Below are positions 7,522 to 16,367 of a DNA stretch of 64,000 nucleotides, piece after piece; positions within the stretch are counted from its first letter, which is position 1, and every line of letters begins with the position of its first letter. A program made the position numbers and the translations under genes. Source of the DNA: DATKBT01 sp035546295 (GTDB lineage Bacteria > Acidobacteriota > Thermoanaerobaculia > Multivoradales > Multivoraceae); contig DATKBT010000025.1 of the NCBI GenBank assembly GCA_035546295.1, positions 155,141-219,140 on the forward strand, read 5' to 3'. The notes under the pieces are model-generated. The model had not been told where the DNA came from. It saw only the letters and a list, made by a program, of their open reading frames with translations, and did not search any database.

Positions 7522-9085
7522 GAACTCGACGAACCCAGCACCGCCGGCGGATCCGCCGACCGGCTCGTCCGACCCCCAGGCTGCGCCGCTGCTGGTGGCG
7601 ACGCTGACCGAGCCCGGCGATCTCGATCACCGCCCGCGCGAGCTGATGGAGCGGGTCGGATTGCTCGAGATCCGAGCCGATCTGCTCGGCGAGCTCGATC
7701 GCGGCTGGATCGGGGAGCGCTTCGCGGGACCGACGCTCTACACCCTGCGCAGCCGCGCCGAGGGAGGGCTCTCCGACCTTCCCGCCGCGCGCCGCTGGGG
7801 GCGGCTGACCGCGGCGGCCGAGAGCCACGAGCTGGTGGATCTGGAGCTCGAGCGCGATCTGGTCCCCGAGGTGCTCGGCGCCATCCCGGCCGAGCGGCGG
7901 GTGATCTCGTGGCACGGCGAGCCCGCGGACGTCGAGACCCTGCAGGCGCTGGCCGATCGCATGCTCGAGACCGGCGCACGCTACGCGAAGCTGGTGCCCG
8001 CCGCCCAGCGCTCGGGTCAGGAGCTGGCGCCGCTCGACCTGCTGTTCGAGCTCGAGCGTGACGACGTCGTCGCGTTCGCCACCGGCGAGATCGGCGCCTG
8101 GACGCGGATCGCGGCTGCGGCGCTCGGCTCGCCCCTCATCTTCGGATCGTTGGGGTCGCGACCGGCGGCGCCCGGTCAGCCGCCGATCGAGCGGCTGGCG
8201 CGAGATTACGCTCTGCCGAGGCCGCTGCGGCCGAGCCGTCTGTGCGGGATCGTCGGCCGGCCGGTCTCCCACAGCCTCTCTCCGCGGCTGCACAACGGCG
8301 CCTATCGTCACCTCGGGCTCGATGCGCTCTACTTGGCGTTTCACGCCGAGAGCTTCGGCGACTTCTGGCTGGAGGTGCTGGAGAGCGGCCGGCTCGAGGA
8401 GTGGGGCATGCCGCTCGTGGGGCTCTCGGTCACCTCGCCCTTCAAGGAGGCCGCGCTGGCTCTTGCCGGCGCGTCGAGTCCGCGAGCGCAGGCGATCGGC
8501 GGCGCCAACACGCTGGTGCTCGAGCGTGGCGTCTGGGAGGCCGAATCGACCGATCCCGAAGGCGTGATCGAGCCGCTCGTCCGCCGGGAGCTGGCCCTCG
8601 ACGGCGCGCGTGCAGCGGTGCTCGGCTGCGGCGGGGCGGGTCGAGCAGCGGCGGTGGGACTGGAGCGGGCGGGCTGCCGGGTCACGCTGTTCAACCGCAG
8701 CCCGGCGCGGCTGCGGCGAGCCGCTGCCGAGCTCGATCTCGAGACCGGGGCCTGGGAGTCGTTCGACCCGGCGGGCTGGGACGTGGTGGTCAACGCCACC
8801 CCGCTCGGGCACTCGCTCGACGATCCGTTGCCCTTCGATCCCGCTCGCCTGGAGCCGGGCGCCGTGGTCGTCGACATGGTCTACGACGCCCACGAGACGC
8901 CGCTGGTCACCGCGGCGCAGGCGGCGGATCGGGAGGTCGTCGCGGGTCGCGAGGTCCTGCTCGGGCAGGCGCTCGGTCAATTCCGGACCATGAACGGCCA
9001 GGAGCTCCCGTTCGAGCTCGCAGCGGAGTTGCTGGGGCTCGATCGCGACGAGCTGTCGCCGAGCCCGCGGGAGTCGTCGTCGTGA
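7520..9085 (+). CDS. Fused type I 3-dehydroquinate dehydratase / shikimate dehydrogenase
   Basis: Bifunctional enzyme for steps 3 and 4 of the shikimate pathway, cytoplasmic. Residues about 20-225 are a type I dehydroquinase: EIRAD, YTLRSRAEGG, the general-base His132 in ISWHG and Schiff-base Lys157 in YAKLV. Residues about 240-515 are shikimate dehydrogenase: GRPVSHSLSP, Lys309 in TSPFKEAA, the NADP motif GCGGAGRAA and a C-terminal GQALGQF. Start: TTG at 7520, 10 bases after GGAGG, giving 521 residues. The same fusion order is known in plants and some bacteria. A GTGA overlap joins it to hisZ. Supplying chorismate precursors ahead of trp genes is logical. Confidence 0.9.
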   Translation: MNSTNPAPPADPPTGSSDPQAAPLLVATLTEPGDLDHRPRELMERVGLLEIRADLLGELDRGWIGERFAGPTLYTLRSRAEGGLSDLPAARRWGRLTAAAESHELVDLELERDLVPEVLGAIPAERRVISWHGEPADVETLQALADRMLETGARYAKLVPAAQRSGQELAPLDLLFELERDDVVAFATGEIGAWTRIAAAALGSPLIFGSLGSRPAAPGQPPIERLARDYALPRPLRPSRLCGIVGRPVSHSLSPRLHNGAYRHLGLDALYLAFHAESFGDFWLEVLESGRLEEWGMPLVGLSVTSPFKEAALALAGASSPRAQAIGGANTLVLERGVWEAESTDPEGVIEPLVRRELALDGARAAVLGCGGAGRAAAVGLERAGCRVTLFNRSPARLRRAAAELDLETGAWESFDPAGWDVVVNATPLGHSLDDPLPFDPARLEPGAVVVDMVYDAHETPLVTAAQAADREVVAGREVLLGQALGQFRTMNGQELPFELAAELLGLDRDELSPSPRESSS

Positions 9086-10149
9086 GGGTGACCGCCGGCC
9101 TGCCCGCGGGGGTGAGCGCGCTTCTGTTCGAGGCGGCGCGCGCTCGCCGCGGTCTCGAGAGATCGCTGACCGAGCGTCTCGAGGCGCGCAACTACGCGGA
9201 GGTCCTGCTGCCCATCCTCGACTACTTCGACCCCTACCGCGAGCTGGTCGTGGGCGCCGAGCGCGAGCTCTACCGCTTCGTCGACCGCGAGGGCGAGCTG
9301 CTCACGCTGCGCGGCGACTTCACGCCGATGCTGGCGAGGCTGCTGGCGCCGCGGGTGCGCTCGCTCGAGCTGCCGGCCCGGCTCTACTACCGCGGCGACG
9401 TCGTGCGTCACCGCGAGGCGGGCCCGGCGGGGGCGCGCGAGCAGTGCGTCGTCGGCGTCGAGCTGCTCGACGCGGCGCCGGGCGGCGAGGACGGCGCCGA
9501 GACCGATGACCGAGCCGCCGCCGCCGGCGGCGAGCCGCGCGTGAACGGACACGACGAGGAGGTCCTGTCGCTGGTGATCGAGCTCCTCGGCGTCGCCGCC
9601 GGCTTCGATCCACTCTCGGGGTCGAGCGCCGGCGAGCGGCTCGCGCTGGTCCTTAGCTGGGCGGGGGTGCTCGACGAGCTCCTCGAGGACGACCGCGGTG
9701 GCGGAGGCGGCGAGCTGGCGACGGCGCTGGCGCGGCGTGACCGCGCGGCGGTGCGGGAGCGCAAGGAGCTACGCGAGATCCTCGAGGAGGGGCTGCCCTC
9801 GGATCCCGGTGCGCTCGGCGCGCGCGGGCGCGCCGCCGTCGAGTCGCTGATCGGGCTGCGCGATCGGATGGCGGCGAGGTTCCCGGCGGTCTCGTTGCGC
9901 ATCGACCTCGCCGAGCTGACGCCGATCCGGGGCGCCGGCGCCACCTCGGGGCGCCGCGGCTACTACGACGGGCTCGTGTTCCAGGCCTACTCGCCGAGGC
10001 TGGCGCTGCCGATCGCCAGCGGCGGTCGCTACGACCGGCTGTTCCGCGAGCTCGGCGCTCCGCTGGGGGCGGCCGGCTTCCAGATCTCGCTCGATCTGCT
10101 GCTCGAGCTCGCCACCACCCCGGCTCCGGTGCCAAAGGTGCTTCCGTGA
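9082..10149 (+). CDS. hisZ: ATP phosphoribosyltransferase regulatory subunit HisZ
   Basis: A catalytically silent histidyl-tRNA-synthetase paralogue that joins the short HisG to form an active, His-regulated complex. 355 residues from a GTG overlapping the upstream stop. Synthetase-like motifs are visible: TLRGDFTPMLAR (motif 2-like), YYRGDVVRH, and a late ASGGRYDRLFRELG. The region around residues 130-160 is low-complexity and Gly/Asp-rich. Followed by hisG with a GTGA overlap, the expected pair. Its lack of true HisRS function is inferred from context and the missing anticodon-binding domain. Confidence 0.88.
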   Translation: MRVTAGLPAGVSALLFEAARARRGLERSLTERLEARNYAEVLLPILDYFDPYRELVVGAERELYRFVDREGELLTLRGDFTPMLARLLAPRVRSLELPARLYYRGDVVRHREAGPAGAREQCVVGVELLDAAPGGEDGAETDDRAAAAGGEPRVNGHDEEVLSLVIELLGVAAGFDPLSGSSAGERLALVLSWAGVLDELLEDDRGGGGGELATALARRDRAAVRERKELREILEEGLPSDPGALGARGRAAVESLIGLRDRMAARFPAVSLRIDLAELTPIRGAGATSGRRGYYDGLVFQAYSPRLALPIASGGRYDRLFRELGAPLGAAGFQISLDLLLELATTPAPVPKVLP

Positions 10150-10766
10150 TCCGCCTGGCCCTGCCCAAGGGACGCAACCTCGAACCGGCGCTGGGGGCTC
10201 TGCGCGCGGCGGGGCTCGGCCTCGCCGGGTTCGAGGGGCGCAGGCTGCGCCAGACGCTCGAAGCCGACGGGGTCGAGCTGCTGCTGTTCAAGGACTGGGA
10301 CCTGCCGCTCTACGTCGAGCACGGCATCGCCGACGTCGGCATCGTCGGCACCGACGTGCTGGCCGAGGTCGGCTGCGATCTGCTGACGCCGCTGTCGCTG
10401 CTCGCCGGGCGCAGCAGGATGTCGTTGATCGGAACCCGTCGCGGCCTGCCGGCGCCGGGGGCCCAGATCCGGGTCGCCACCAAGTACCCGCGGTGGGCGC
10501 GGCGCCTGCTCTCCGACCGCCCCTGGGGGCTCGAGATCGTCCGCCTCTCGGGGTCCGTGGAGCTGGGACCGCTCCTCGAGCTGGCCGAGCTGGCGGTCGA
10601 CGTCGTGCAGACCGGCGCGACGCTTCGCGAGCACGAGCTCGAGGAGCTCGAGGTGCTGGCCGAGATCGCGCCGCTGGTGGTCGTCAACCGCGCCGCCTAC
10701 CAGTGGCGGCGCGCGGCGATCAACCGCTGGATGCGGGCGCTCGAGGATGCGGGGGTGGTGTCGTGA
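10146..10766 (+). CDS. hisG: ATP phosphoribosyltransferase catalytic subunit, short form
   Basis: First step of histidine synthesis, joining ATP and PRPP. At 206 residues this is the short form, lacking the C-terminal regulatory domain and so needing HisZ, which is encoded just upstream. Motifs: LALPKGRN at the N-terminus, GIADVGIVGTDVL, VATKYPRWAR, and the PRPP loop DVVQTGATLREH. The start is GTG 10146, overlapping the hisZ stop. The last 56 bases of the gene (10711-10766) are duplicated immediately downstream. Confidence 0.93.
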   Translation: MIRLALPKGRNLEPALGALRAAGLGLAGFEGRRLRQTLEADGVELLLFKDWDLPLYVEHGIADVGIVGTDVLAEVGCDLLTPLSLLAGRSRMSLIGTRRGLPAPGAQIRVATKYPRWARRLLSDRPWGLEIVRLSGSVELGPLLELAELAVDVVQTGATLREHELEELEVLAEIAPLVVVNRAAYQWRRAAINRWMRALEDAGVVS

Positions 10767-10855
10767 CGGCGCGCAGTCCTCGATCGGCCGCGCGTGCGCG
10801 CGCGGCGATCAACCGCTGGATGCGGGCGCTCGAGGTTGCGGAGGTGGTGTCGTGA
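10711..10855 (+). repeat. 56-bp direct duplication of the hisG 3' end
   Basis: Bases 10711-10766, the last 18 codons and stop of hisG, recur at 10800-10855 with two mismatches. They are separated by 33 bases of Arg/Ala-coding sequence. The second copy keeps the stop and the GTGTCGTGA ending. It adds most of the 129-base gap between hisG and hisD. Confidence 0.9.
10763..10855 (+). CDS. 30-codon open frame ending in a duplicated HisG tail
   Basis: A GTG at 10763, overlapping the hisG stop as GTGA, opens a 30-residue frame that ends in AINRWMRALEVAEVVS, almost the same as the HisG C-terminus (AINRWMRALEDAGVVS). It looks like a by-product of the local duplication and may be translated by coupling. 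No function is claimed. It could simply keep ribosomes moving towards hisD. Confidence 0.35.
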   Translation: MTARSPRSAARARAAINRWMRALEVAEVVS

Positions 10856-10895
10856 GCGGGCGTGGCGCGACCGGGGCGTCGGCGAGGGTCGCAAG

Positions 10896-12257
10896 ATGAC
10901 TCTGCGCGTCCATCGCGTCGGCACGCGCGCCGGTGATCGGGCCCTCGCGCGCCTCGACGCGCGCGGCGCGACGACGGTGCCGCAGCGGGTGCTGGCCGGG
11001 GCGCGCCGCCTGGTCGAGGGGGTGCGCAAGGGGGGAGATCGAGTCCTGCTCGCCGCGATCGCTCGCCACGACGGCCTCGCAGCCGCCGCGGTCCCCGAGC
11101 TCCTCCATCGGCCGGCAGCGACGCCCAAACCGGCGACGCCGCTGCCGGCGGAGCTCGACGAGGCGCTCGAGAAGGCGATTCGTGCGGTCGAGCGCTACCA
11201 CGTCCGTCAGGCGGAGCACGCGCGCCAGGGCTTCGTGCTGGAAACCGCGGGGGTGCGCCTCGAGGAGCGGCGGATCCCGCTGCGCCGCATCGGCCTCTAC
11301 GTTCCCGGAGGGCGCTTCCCCTACCCCTCGACGGTGCTGATGAGCGCGCTGCCTGCTCGCCTCGCCGGCGTCGAACAGATCGTCGTGGCGACCCCGCCTG
11401 CCGCTTGGCGCGACAGCCCTGTGCTGCGCGCCGCCGCCGAACGCGTCGGGGTCGACGAGGTGTGGACCATGGGGGGCGCCCACGCGATCGCGGCGCTCGC
11501 TTTCGGCACCGAGACGATCGAACGGGTCGACCTGATCGCGGGTCCGGGCAACGCGTGGGTCACCGCCGCCAAGCAGCTCGTGCGCGCAGTCGTCGGGATC
11601 GACCAGGACGCCGGACCCTCCGAGGTGGTGATCGTGGCCGCCGGCCAGGGTGCCGAGCCCGAGTGGATCGCGGCCGACCTGCTGGCGCAGGCCGAGCACG
11701 ACCCGGACGCCGTCGTCGTGCTGGTGACTCCCGAACGCCGGCTCGTCCGGAGCGTCGTCGCTGCGCTCGAGCGCCAGCTCGGCGATCTCGAGCACCAGCT
11801 CGGCGTCGCCGAGAGCGCGCGGGCCTCGCTCGGCGGGCGCCGGAGCTGTGCGCTGGTGGTGGAGGGCCTGGAGCAGGCGCTCGAGGTCGCCGAGCGCATC
11901 GCGCCCGAGCACCTGCAGCTCATGGGCGCGCAGGCCGAGACGCTCGAGCGGCGGATCCGCCGCGCCGGCGCCGTCTTCGTCGGGGCTCGCACCCCGACCG
12001 TCTACGGCGATTACGTGGCGGGACCCTCGCACGTGCTGCCCACCGGCGGCACCGCTCGCTTCGCCTCGGGGCTGTCGGTCGACGACTTCCTGCGCCGATC
12101 GCACACCGTGACGTTCGACGAGCGGGGCGCCCGCGAGTGGGCGCCGATCGCGGCCGCGTTGGCCGGCGTCGAGGGACTCGAGGCCCATCGCCGCTCGGCG
12201 CTGGCGCGCACGACGTCTGGGAGTCCAGCGTGCTCGAGCCCGGAGGCGGAGCAGTGA
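10896..12257 (+). CDS. hisD: Histidinol dehydrogenase
   Basis: Zinc enzyme doing the last two oxidations to histidine with NAD. The ATG at 10896 gives 453 residues. The frame is open further upstream but that part is Arg-rich and derives from the duplicated segment. Motifs: RRIGLYVPGGRFPYPSTVLM, WTMGGAHAIAALAFGTE, the signature IAGPGNAWVTAAKQLV, the zinc-site DAGPSEV and AQAEHDP, IAPEHLQLM and the late GPSHVLPTGGTARF. All are in order. A GTGA overlap joins it to hisC. Confidence 0.95.
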   Translation: MTLRVHRVGTRAGDRALARLDARGATTVPQRVLAGARRLVEGVRKGGDRVLLAAIARHDGLAAAAVPELLHRPAATPKPATPLPAELDEALEKAIRAVERYHVRQAEHARQGFVLETAGVRLEERRIPLRRIGLYVPGGRFPYPSTVLMSALPARLAGVEQIVVATPPAAWRDSPVLRAAAERVGVDEVWTMGGAHAIAALAFGTETIERVDLIAGPGNAWVTAAKQLVRAVVGIDQDAGPSEVVIVAAGQGAEPEWIAADLLAQAEHDPDAVVVLVTPERRLVRSVVAALERQLGDLEHQLGVAESARASLGGRRSCALVVEGLEQALEVAERIAPEHLQLMGAQAETLERRIRRAGAVFVGARTPTVYGDYVAGPSHVLPTGGTARFASGLSVDDFLRRSHTVTFDERGAREWAPIAAALAGVEGLEAHRRSALARTTSGSPACSSPEAEQ

Positions 12258-13426
12258 GCGAACGACGCCGCGAGCAGGAGTCGAGCCCGGCGCGTTACGT
12301 GCGCCAGGAGCTGCGCACGCTCGACGAATACGGCCTCGAACTCACCGACTGCCGGCACAAGCTCGACCAGAACGAGGTGCCGTGGGATCTGCCGGCGCGC
12401 TTCAAGCGGGAGGCGGCGCGCAGGCTGCTCGCCAGGAACTGGGCGCGCTACCCGGACTTCCACGCCGACGTGCTGCGCCGGCGTCTCGCCGAGCTGCACG
12501 GCTGGCAGGCGGCGGGAGTCCTGGTCGGCAACGGCTCGAACGAGCTCCTCGGCGTCGCGCTCGAGGCGCTCGCCGGTCCGGGGACCGAGGTGCTCGGCGC
12601 CGAGCCCACCTTCGGTCTGTACGAGATGATGGCGCGCCGTTCGGGCGCCAGGATGCGCTTCCTGCCGCCGGCCGAGCACCTCGGCCTGCCGATCCAGGCG
12701 CTGCGCGCCGAGATCGAGCGCGATCCACGCCGGCCGCTGCTCCTGTGCTCGCCCAACAACCCGACCGGCGCCGCGGCCACTCCGGAGCAGGTCGAGGCGC
12801 TGCTGGCAGCTCTCGACGCGCCGCTCCTGCTCGACAACGCCTACGGCGAGTTCTGCCGCTGGGACTATCGACCGCTGTTGCGCCGTCACCGCCACCTGGT
12901 CGTACTGCGGACCTTCTCGAAGGCGTGGTCGCTCGCCGGGGCCCGTCTCGGCTACCTGCTCGCCGATCCCGACCTGGTGCGCGAGCTGGTCAAGGTCAAG
13001 CTCCCCTACAACCTCTCGCACGCGGCGATCGCGCTCGGCGAGGTGGCGCTCGAGCATCCCGGGCACACGCGACGAGCGGTCGCAGTGCTGAGGGGTCGCC
13101 GCGAGCAGTGGCGGACCGCGCTCGAGTCGGTGGCGCGGCTGGAGCTCCAGGTCTTTCCCTCCGAGGGCAACTTCCTGCTGGTCCGCTCGCCGCAAGCCCG
13201 TCCCATCCGCGACGGTCTCCGGCGGCGTGGGATCCTGGTGCGCGAGGTCGGGCACTACCCGCACCTCGCGGGCTGCCTGCGCTTCGGGGTCGGCTCGGGG
13301 CCGGCGTTGCGCGACACGATCGCGGCGCTCGAACAGATCGGCGGCGAGCTGGGGGACGACCCGAACCAGACTCTCGAGCCGACACGAGGCTACGGACGGG
13401 CGCCGGGCGAGGAGGTCAGATCGTGA
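12254..13426 (+). CDS. hisC: Histidinol-phosphate aminotransferase
   Basis: PLP-dependent fold-type I aminotransferase, 390 residues from a GTG overlapping the hisD stop. Visible features: VGNGSNELLGVALEAL (phosphate cup), CSPNNPTGAA, LLLDNAYGEF with the PLP-ring Asp, and the Schiff-base Lys in RTFSKAWSLAGARLGY, with the C-terminal LRFGVGS. The N-terminal tail of about 45 residues is longer than usual. Aromatic aminotransfer is possible for this family, but its position in the his cluster fixes the main role. A GTGA overlap couples it to hisB. Confidence 0.93.
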   Translation: MSERRREQESSPARYVRQELRTLDEYGLELTDCRHKLDQNEVPWDLPARFKREAARRLLARNWARYPDFHADVLRRRLAELHGWQAAGVLVGNGSNELLGVALEALAGPGTEVLGAEPTFGLYEMMARRSGARMRFLPPAEHLGLPIQALRAEIERDPRRPLLLCSPNNPTGAAATPEQVEALLAALDAPLLLDNAYGEFCRWDYRPLLRRHRHLVVLRTFSKAWSLAGARLGYLLADPDLVRELVKVKLPYNLSHAAIALGEVALEHPGHTRRAVAVLRGRREQWRTALESVARLELQVFPSEGNFLLVRSPQARPIRDGLRRRGILVREVGHYPHLAGCLRFGVGSGPALRDTIAALEQIGGELGDDPNQTLEPTRGYGRAPGEEVRS

Positions 13427-14028
13427 CGCGCAACGGGGTCATCGAGCGCAAGACCGGCGAGACCAGGATCCGAGCGGCGATCACGCTCGACGGCGAGGGG
13501 GAGACGGTGTCTTCGATCGCCACCCCCGACGGCTTCTTCTCGCACATGCTGGACGCGCTCTCCCGGCACTCCGGGATCGCCCTCCGGCTCGGGGCCGAGG
13601 GGGACACCCACGTCGACCTCCACCACACCGTCGAGGACACCGGGATCGCGATCGGCGAGGCGCTCGACCAGGCGCTGGGTGAGCGCGCGGGCGTGGTGCG
13701 CTTCGCCCACGCCTACGCGCCCCTCGACGAGGCGCTGGCGCGCGCGGTGATCGACCTGTCGGGCCGGGGCTTCTTCGTCTGGGAGGCGCCGGAGCGCATC
13801 GAGCGGGGCTGGGTCACGCAGGAGTTCCCGCTCACCCTGGTCGCCGACTTCTTCCAGGCGTTCGCGGACCGCGGCCGCCTCACTCTCCACCTGACCGTAA
13901 TCGCCGGGCGCAACCCCCACCACGTCGCCGAGGCCTGCTTCAAGGCGGTGGCGGTGGCGCTGCGCCAGGCGGTCGCGCTGCGCCCGGGCGGCGGCGTGCC
14001 CAGCACCAAGGGGACGCTGTCGGCATGA
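13423..14028 (+). CDS. hisB: Imidazoleglycerol-phosphate dehydratase
   Basis: Manganese-dependent dehydratase, 201 residues, monofunctional (no HisB-N phosphatase domain). Histidine-rich metal motifs are present: FFSHMLDALSRHSG, DLHHTVEDTGI, RNPHHVAEACFKA. The end PSTKGTLSA is the family signature. The start is GTG 13423 behind GGAGGT. It overlaps hisC by GTGA and hisH by ATGA. No histidinol-phosphatase gene is visible in the cluster, so that step must be encoded elsewhere. Confidence 0.95.
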   Translation: MTRNGVIERKTGETRIRAAITLDGEGETVSSIATPDGFFSHMLDALSRHSGIALRLGAEGDTHVDLHHTVEDTGIAIGEALDQALGERAGVVRFAHAYAPLDEALARAVIDLSGRGFFVWEAPERIERGWVTQEFPLTLVADFFQAFADRGRLTLHLTVIAGRNPHHVAEACFKAVAVALRQAVALRPGGGVPSTKGTLSA

Positions 14029-14666
14029 GCGGGACGAGCGCAGCGACCCGCGGCGCGCCGCACGCGGTGGTGATCGACGCCGGCGTCGGCAACCTCGGCA
14101 ACCTCGAGCGCGCGCTGCGCCGCGTCGGCGCGACGGTCGAGATCACCGACCGCGCCGAGCCGATCGCGGCCGCGCGCTGCCTGCTGCTCCCCGGGGTCGG
14201 CGCCTTCCGGCCGCCGCGCGAGCGCCTGCGCGGCGAGCTCGAGCGGGCGCTGCGCGGGGCGCTCGGGGCCGGCGCGCACCTGCTCGGCATCTGCATCGGC
14301 TATCAGCTCCTGTTCGACCGCTCCGAGGAGTTCGGCGAGACCGACGGCCTCGGGTTGCTCGAGGGCTCGATCGGCCGGCTCCCCGACACCGTCGCGCTGC
14401 CCCACATCGGCTGGAACTCGCTCTACGGACTGGCTGCGCACCCCCTGCTCGAGGGCATCGAGGAGGGGAGCTATGCCTACTTCGTCCACAGCTTCGCCCC
14501 CGACGGGGTGCCCGCAGAATCGGTCCTGGCGAGCGCCACTCACGGCCGGCGGTTCGCGGCGATCGCCGGCCGCGGACGGATCCTGGGGACTCAGTTCCAC
14601 CCCGAGAAGAGCTCCGAGGTCGGTCTGCGGCTGCTCGCGAATTTCCTGGAGATCTGCGCGTCATGA
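14025..14666 (+). CDS. hisH: Imidazole glycerol phosphate synthase, glutaminase subunit
   Basis: Class I glutamine amidotransferase that passes ammonia to HisF. 213 residues. It opens with VVIDAGVGNLGNLERAL. The nucleophile Cys90 lies in GICIGYQLLFD and the His-Glu pair in QFHPEKSS. The oxyanion PGVGAF motif is present. The ATGA overlap with hisB and the nearby hisA and hisF make the assignment secure. Confidence 0.95.
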   Translation: MSGTSAATRGAPHAVVIDAGVGNLGNLERALRRVGATVEITDRAEPIAAARCLLLPGVGAFRPPRERLRGELERALRGALGAGAHLLGICIGYQLLFDRSEEFGETDGLGLLEGSIGRLPDTVALPHIGWNSLYGLAAHPLLEGIEEGSYAYFVHSFAPDGVPAESVLASATHGRRFAAIAGRGRILGTQFHPEKSSEVGLRLLANFLEICAS

Positions 14667-14691
14667 GCGCCCGGACCGGAGGGAGGACGGT

Positions 14692-15444
14692 GTGGAGCTG
14701 ATCCCGGCGATCGACCTGCGAGGCGGGCGGGTGGTGCGGCTGCGCCGCGGCGAGGACGACGCCCGCACGATCTACGAGCGCGAGCCCCTCGAGGTGCTCG
14801 AGGAGGCGCGACGCGCCGGCGTGCGGCGGGTCCACGTCGTCGATCTCGACGCCGCCTTCGGCGAGGTTCCGCAGCGTTCCCTGCTCGAGGGGTTGGCGAC
14901 CGCCGCCCAGAGGCTCGAGCTCCAGCTCGGCGGCGGTCTGCGCGATCGAGAGGCGGTGGAGTGGGCGCTGTGTGCGGGCTTCCGGCGGGTGGTGATCACC
15001 TCGCTCCTGGTGCGCGCGCCCGCGCGCTTCGCCGAGATTGCGCACGCCCATCCGGGCCGCCTGATCGCGGCGCTCGATGTGTCGCGCGCGGGCGGCGCCG
15101 AGACGCTGCGGCTCGCCGGCTGGCGCGAGAGCGCCGAGGAGCCGCTCGCTGTCTGGTGCGAGCGCCTTTCGATGCTGCCGATCGGCGAGATCCTGGTCAC
15201 CGACATCGAGCGCGACGGGGCGATGGCGGGCCCGAACGTCGAGCTGGCGGTGCGCCTGGGGCGCGCCTGCGGCCATCCGGCGCTGCTCTCGGGCGGGGTG
15301 CGCTCGGCTGCCGACCTCGAGCGGGCGGCGCGCTGTTGCGAGATCGCGGGCGCGGTCGTCGGCAAGGCCCTCTACGACGGCGCACTGACGTTCGAGGACG
15401 GGCTGCGGGCGTGCGCGGCGGGTTGTGCCGAGGAGGTGTCGTGA
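14692..15444 (+). CDS. hisA: Phosphoribosylformimino-AICAR isomerase HisA
   Basis: TIM-barrel isomerase. The start is a GTG at 14692 with GGAGGACG six bases before it; an alternative GTG two bases earlier is out of frame. 250 residues. ELIPAIDLRGGRVVRLRRG holds the first catalytic Asp, VHVVDLDAAFGE and LGGGLRD are typical, and VTDIERDGAMAGPN holds the second Asp and phosphate-binding loop. The protein is not the dual-function PriA type as far as motifs show, since a separate trpF exists. A GTGA overlap leads to hisF. Confidence 0.93.
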   Translation: MELIPAIDLRGGRVVRLRRGEDDARTIYEREPLEVLEEARRAGVRRVHVVDLDAAFGEVPQRSLLEGLATAAQRLELQLGGGLRDREAVEWALCAGFRRVVITSLLVRAPARFAEIAHAHPGRLIAALDVSRAGGAETLRLAGWRESAEEPLAVWCERLSMLPIGEILVTDIERDGAMAGPNVELAVRLGRACGHPALLSGGVRSAADLERAARCCEIAGAVVGKALYDGALTFEDGLRACAAGCAEEVS

Positions 15445-16367
15445 GCACGAGGATCCCCAGCGAATCGTCTTCGGATTCGGGAGTGCAGAGCCGACCGGCT
15501 CCGAGCGCCCCGGGTCCGGGCGATCCGAGTCCTACCGCGAGCAGCGGTCTCACTGCGCGCATCGTTCCCTGCCTCGACGTCGCCGCCGGGCGCGTGGTCA
15601 AGGGCATCAAGTTCCGCGACCTGGTGGACCAGGGAGATCCCGCCGAGTGCGCGCTGCGCTACGCGCTGCAGGGCGCCGACGAGATCGTCTTCCTCGACAT
15701 CACGGCCGCCCCCGAGCGCCGCAACACCGACCTCGACTGGGTGCGCCGCACCGCCGAGCAGGTGTTCGTCCCGCTGACGGTCGGGGGCGGCGTGCGCAGC
15801 GTCGAGGACGCTCGCGCGCTGCTGCTCGCCGGGGCCGACAAGGTGGGCGTCAATACCGCGGCGGTGTCGGACCCCGATCTCCTACGGCGGCTCGCCGAGC
15901 GCTTCGGCTCGCAGTGCGTGGTGCTCTCGCTCGATGCGCGACGGCGGTCCCGCCCCGAGAACGGCGACGAGCGGCAGCGCTGGGAGGTGGTGACCCACGG
16001 GGGGCGGACGCCGACCGGGCTCGATGCGATCGAGTGGGCGCGTCGCGGCGTCGAGCTGGGTGCCGGCGAGATCCTGCTCACTTCGATCGACAGCGACGGC
16101 ACCCAGAGCGGCTACGACCTGGAGCTGATCTCGGCGATCTGCACCGAGGTGCCGGTGCCCGTGATCGCCTCCGGCGGCGCGGGCGCCCCCGAGCACCTCG
16201 CCGACGCGCTCGCGGCGGGCGCGGCGGCGGTTCTCGCCGCCTCGATCTTCCACCACGGCACCTACACGGTGGGCGAGGTCAAGGACCGGCTCGCGCGCCG
16301 CTTTCCGATGCGTCGCGACGCACCGGCGAGCGCGGGCCGGCGCGATCTCGCGGAGCCGGCGCCATGA
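15441..16367 (+). CDS. hisF: Imidazole glycerol phosphate synthase, cyclase subunit
   Basis: Makes imidazole-glycerol phosphate and AICAR using ammonia from HisH. 308 residues from a GTG overlapping the hisA stop. The first 35 residues are Ser/Pro-rich and not part of the barrel. The conserved protein begins at LTARIVPCLDVAAGRVVKG (catalytic Asp) and contains LTVGGGVRS, GADKVGVNT, LLTSIDSDGT (second catalytic Asp) and IASGGAG. The N-terminal extension is unusual. An internal start near the barrel was not supported by a Shine-Dalgarno. ATGA overlap with hisIE. Confidence 0.93.
   Translation: MSTRIPSESSSDSGVQSRPAPSAPGPGDPSPTASSGLTARIVPCLDVAAGRVVKGIKFRDLVDQGDPAECALRYALQGADEIVFLDITAAPERRNTDLDWVRRTAEQVFVPLTVGGGVRSVEDARALLLAGADKVGVNTAAVSDPDLLRRLAERFGSQCVVLSLDARRRSRPENGDERQRWEVVTHGGRTPTGLDAIEWARRGVELGAGEILLTSIDSDGTQSGYDLELISAICTEVPVPVIASGGAGAPEHLADALAAGAAAVLAASIFHHGTYTVGEVKDRLARRFPMRRDAPASAGRRDLAEPAP

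Noticed and set aside
9082..10149. Histidyl-tRNA synthetase (hisS)
   Set aside because: No anticodon-binding domain, shorter length, and direct coupling to a short-form hisG point to HisZ.
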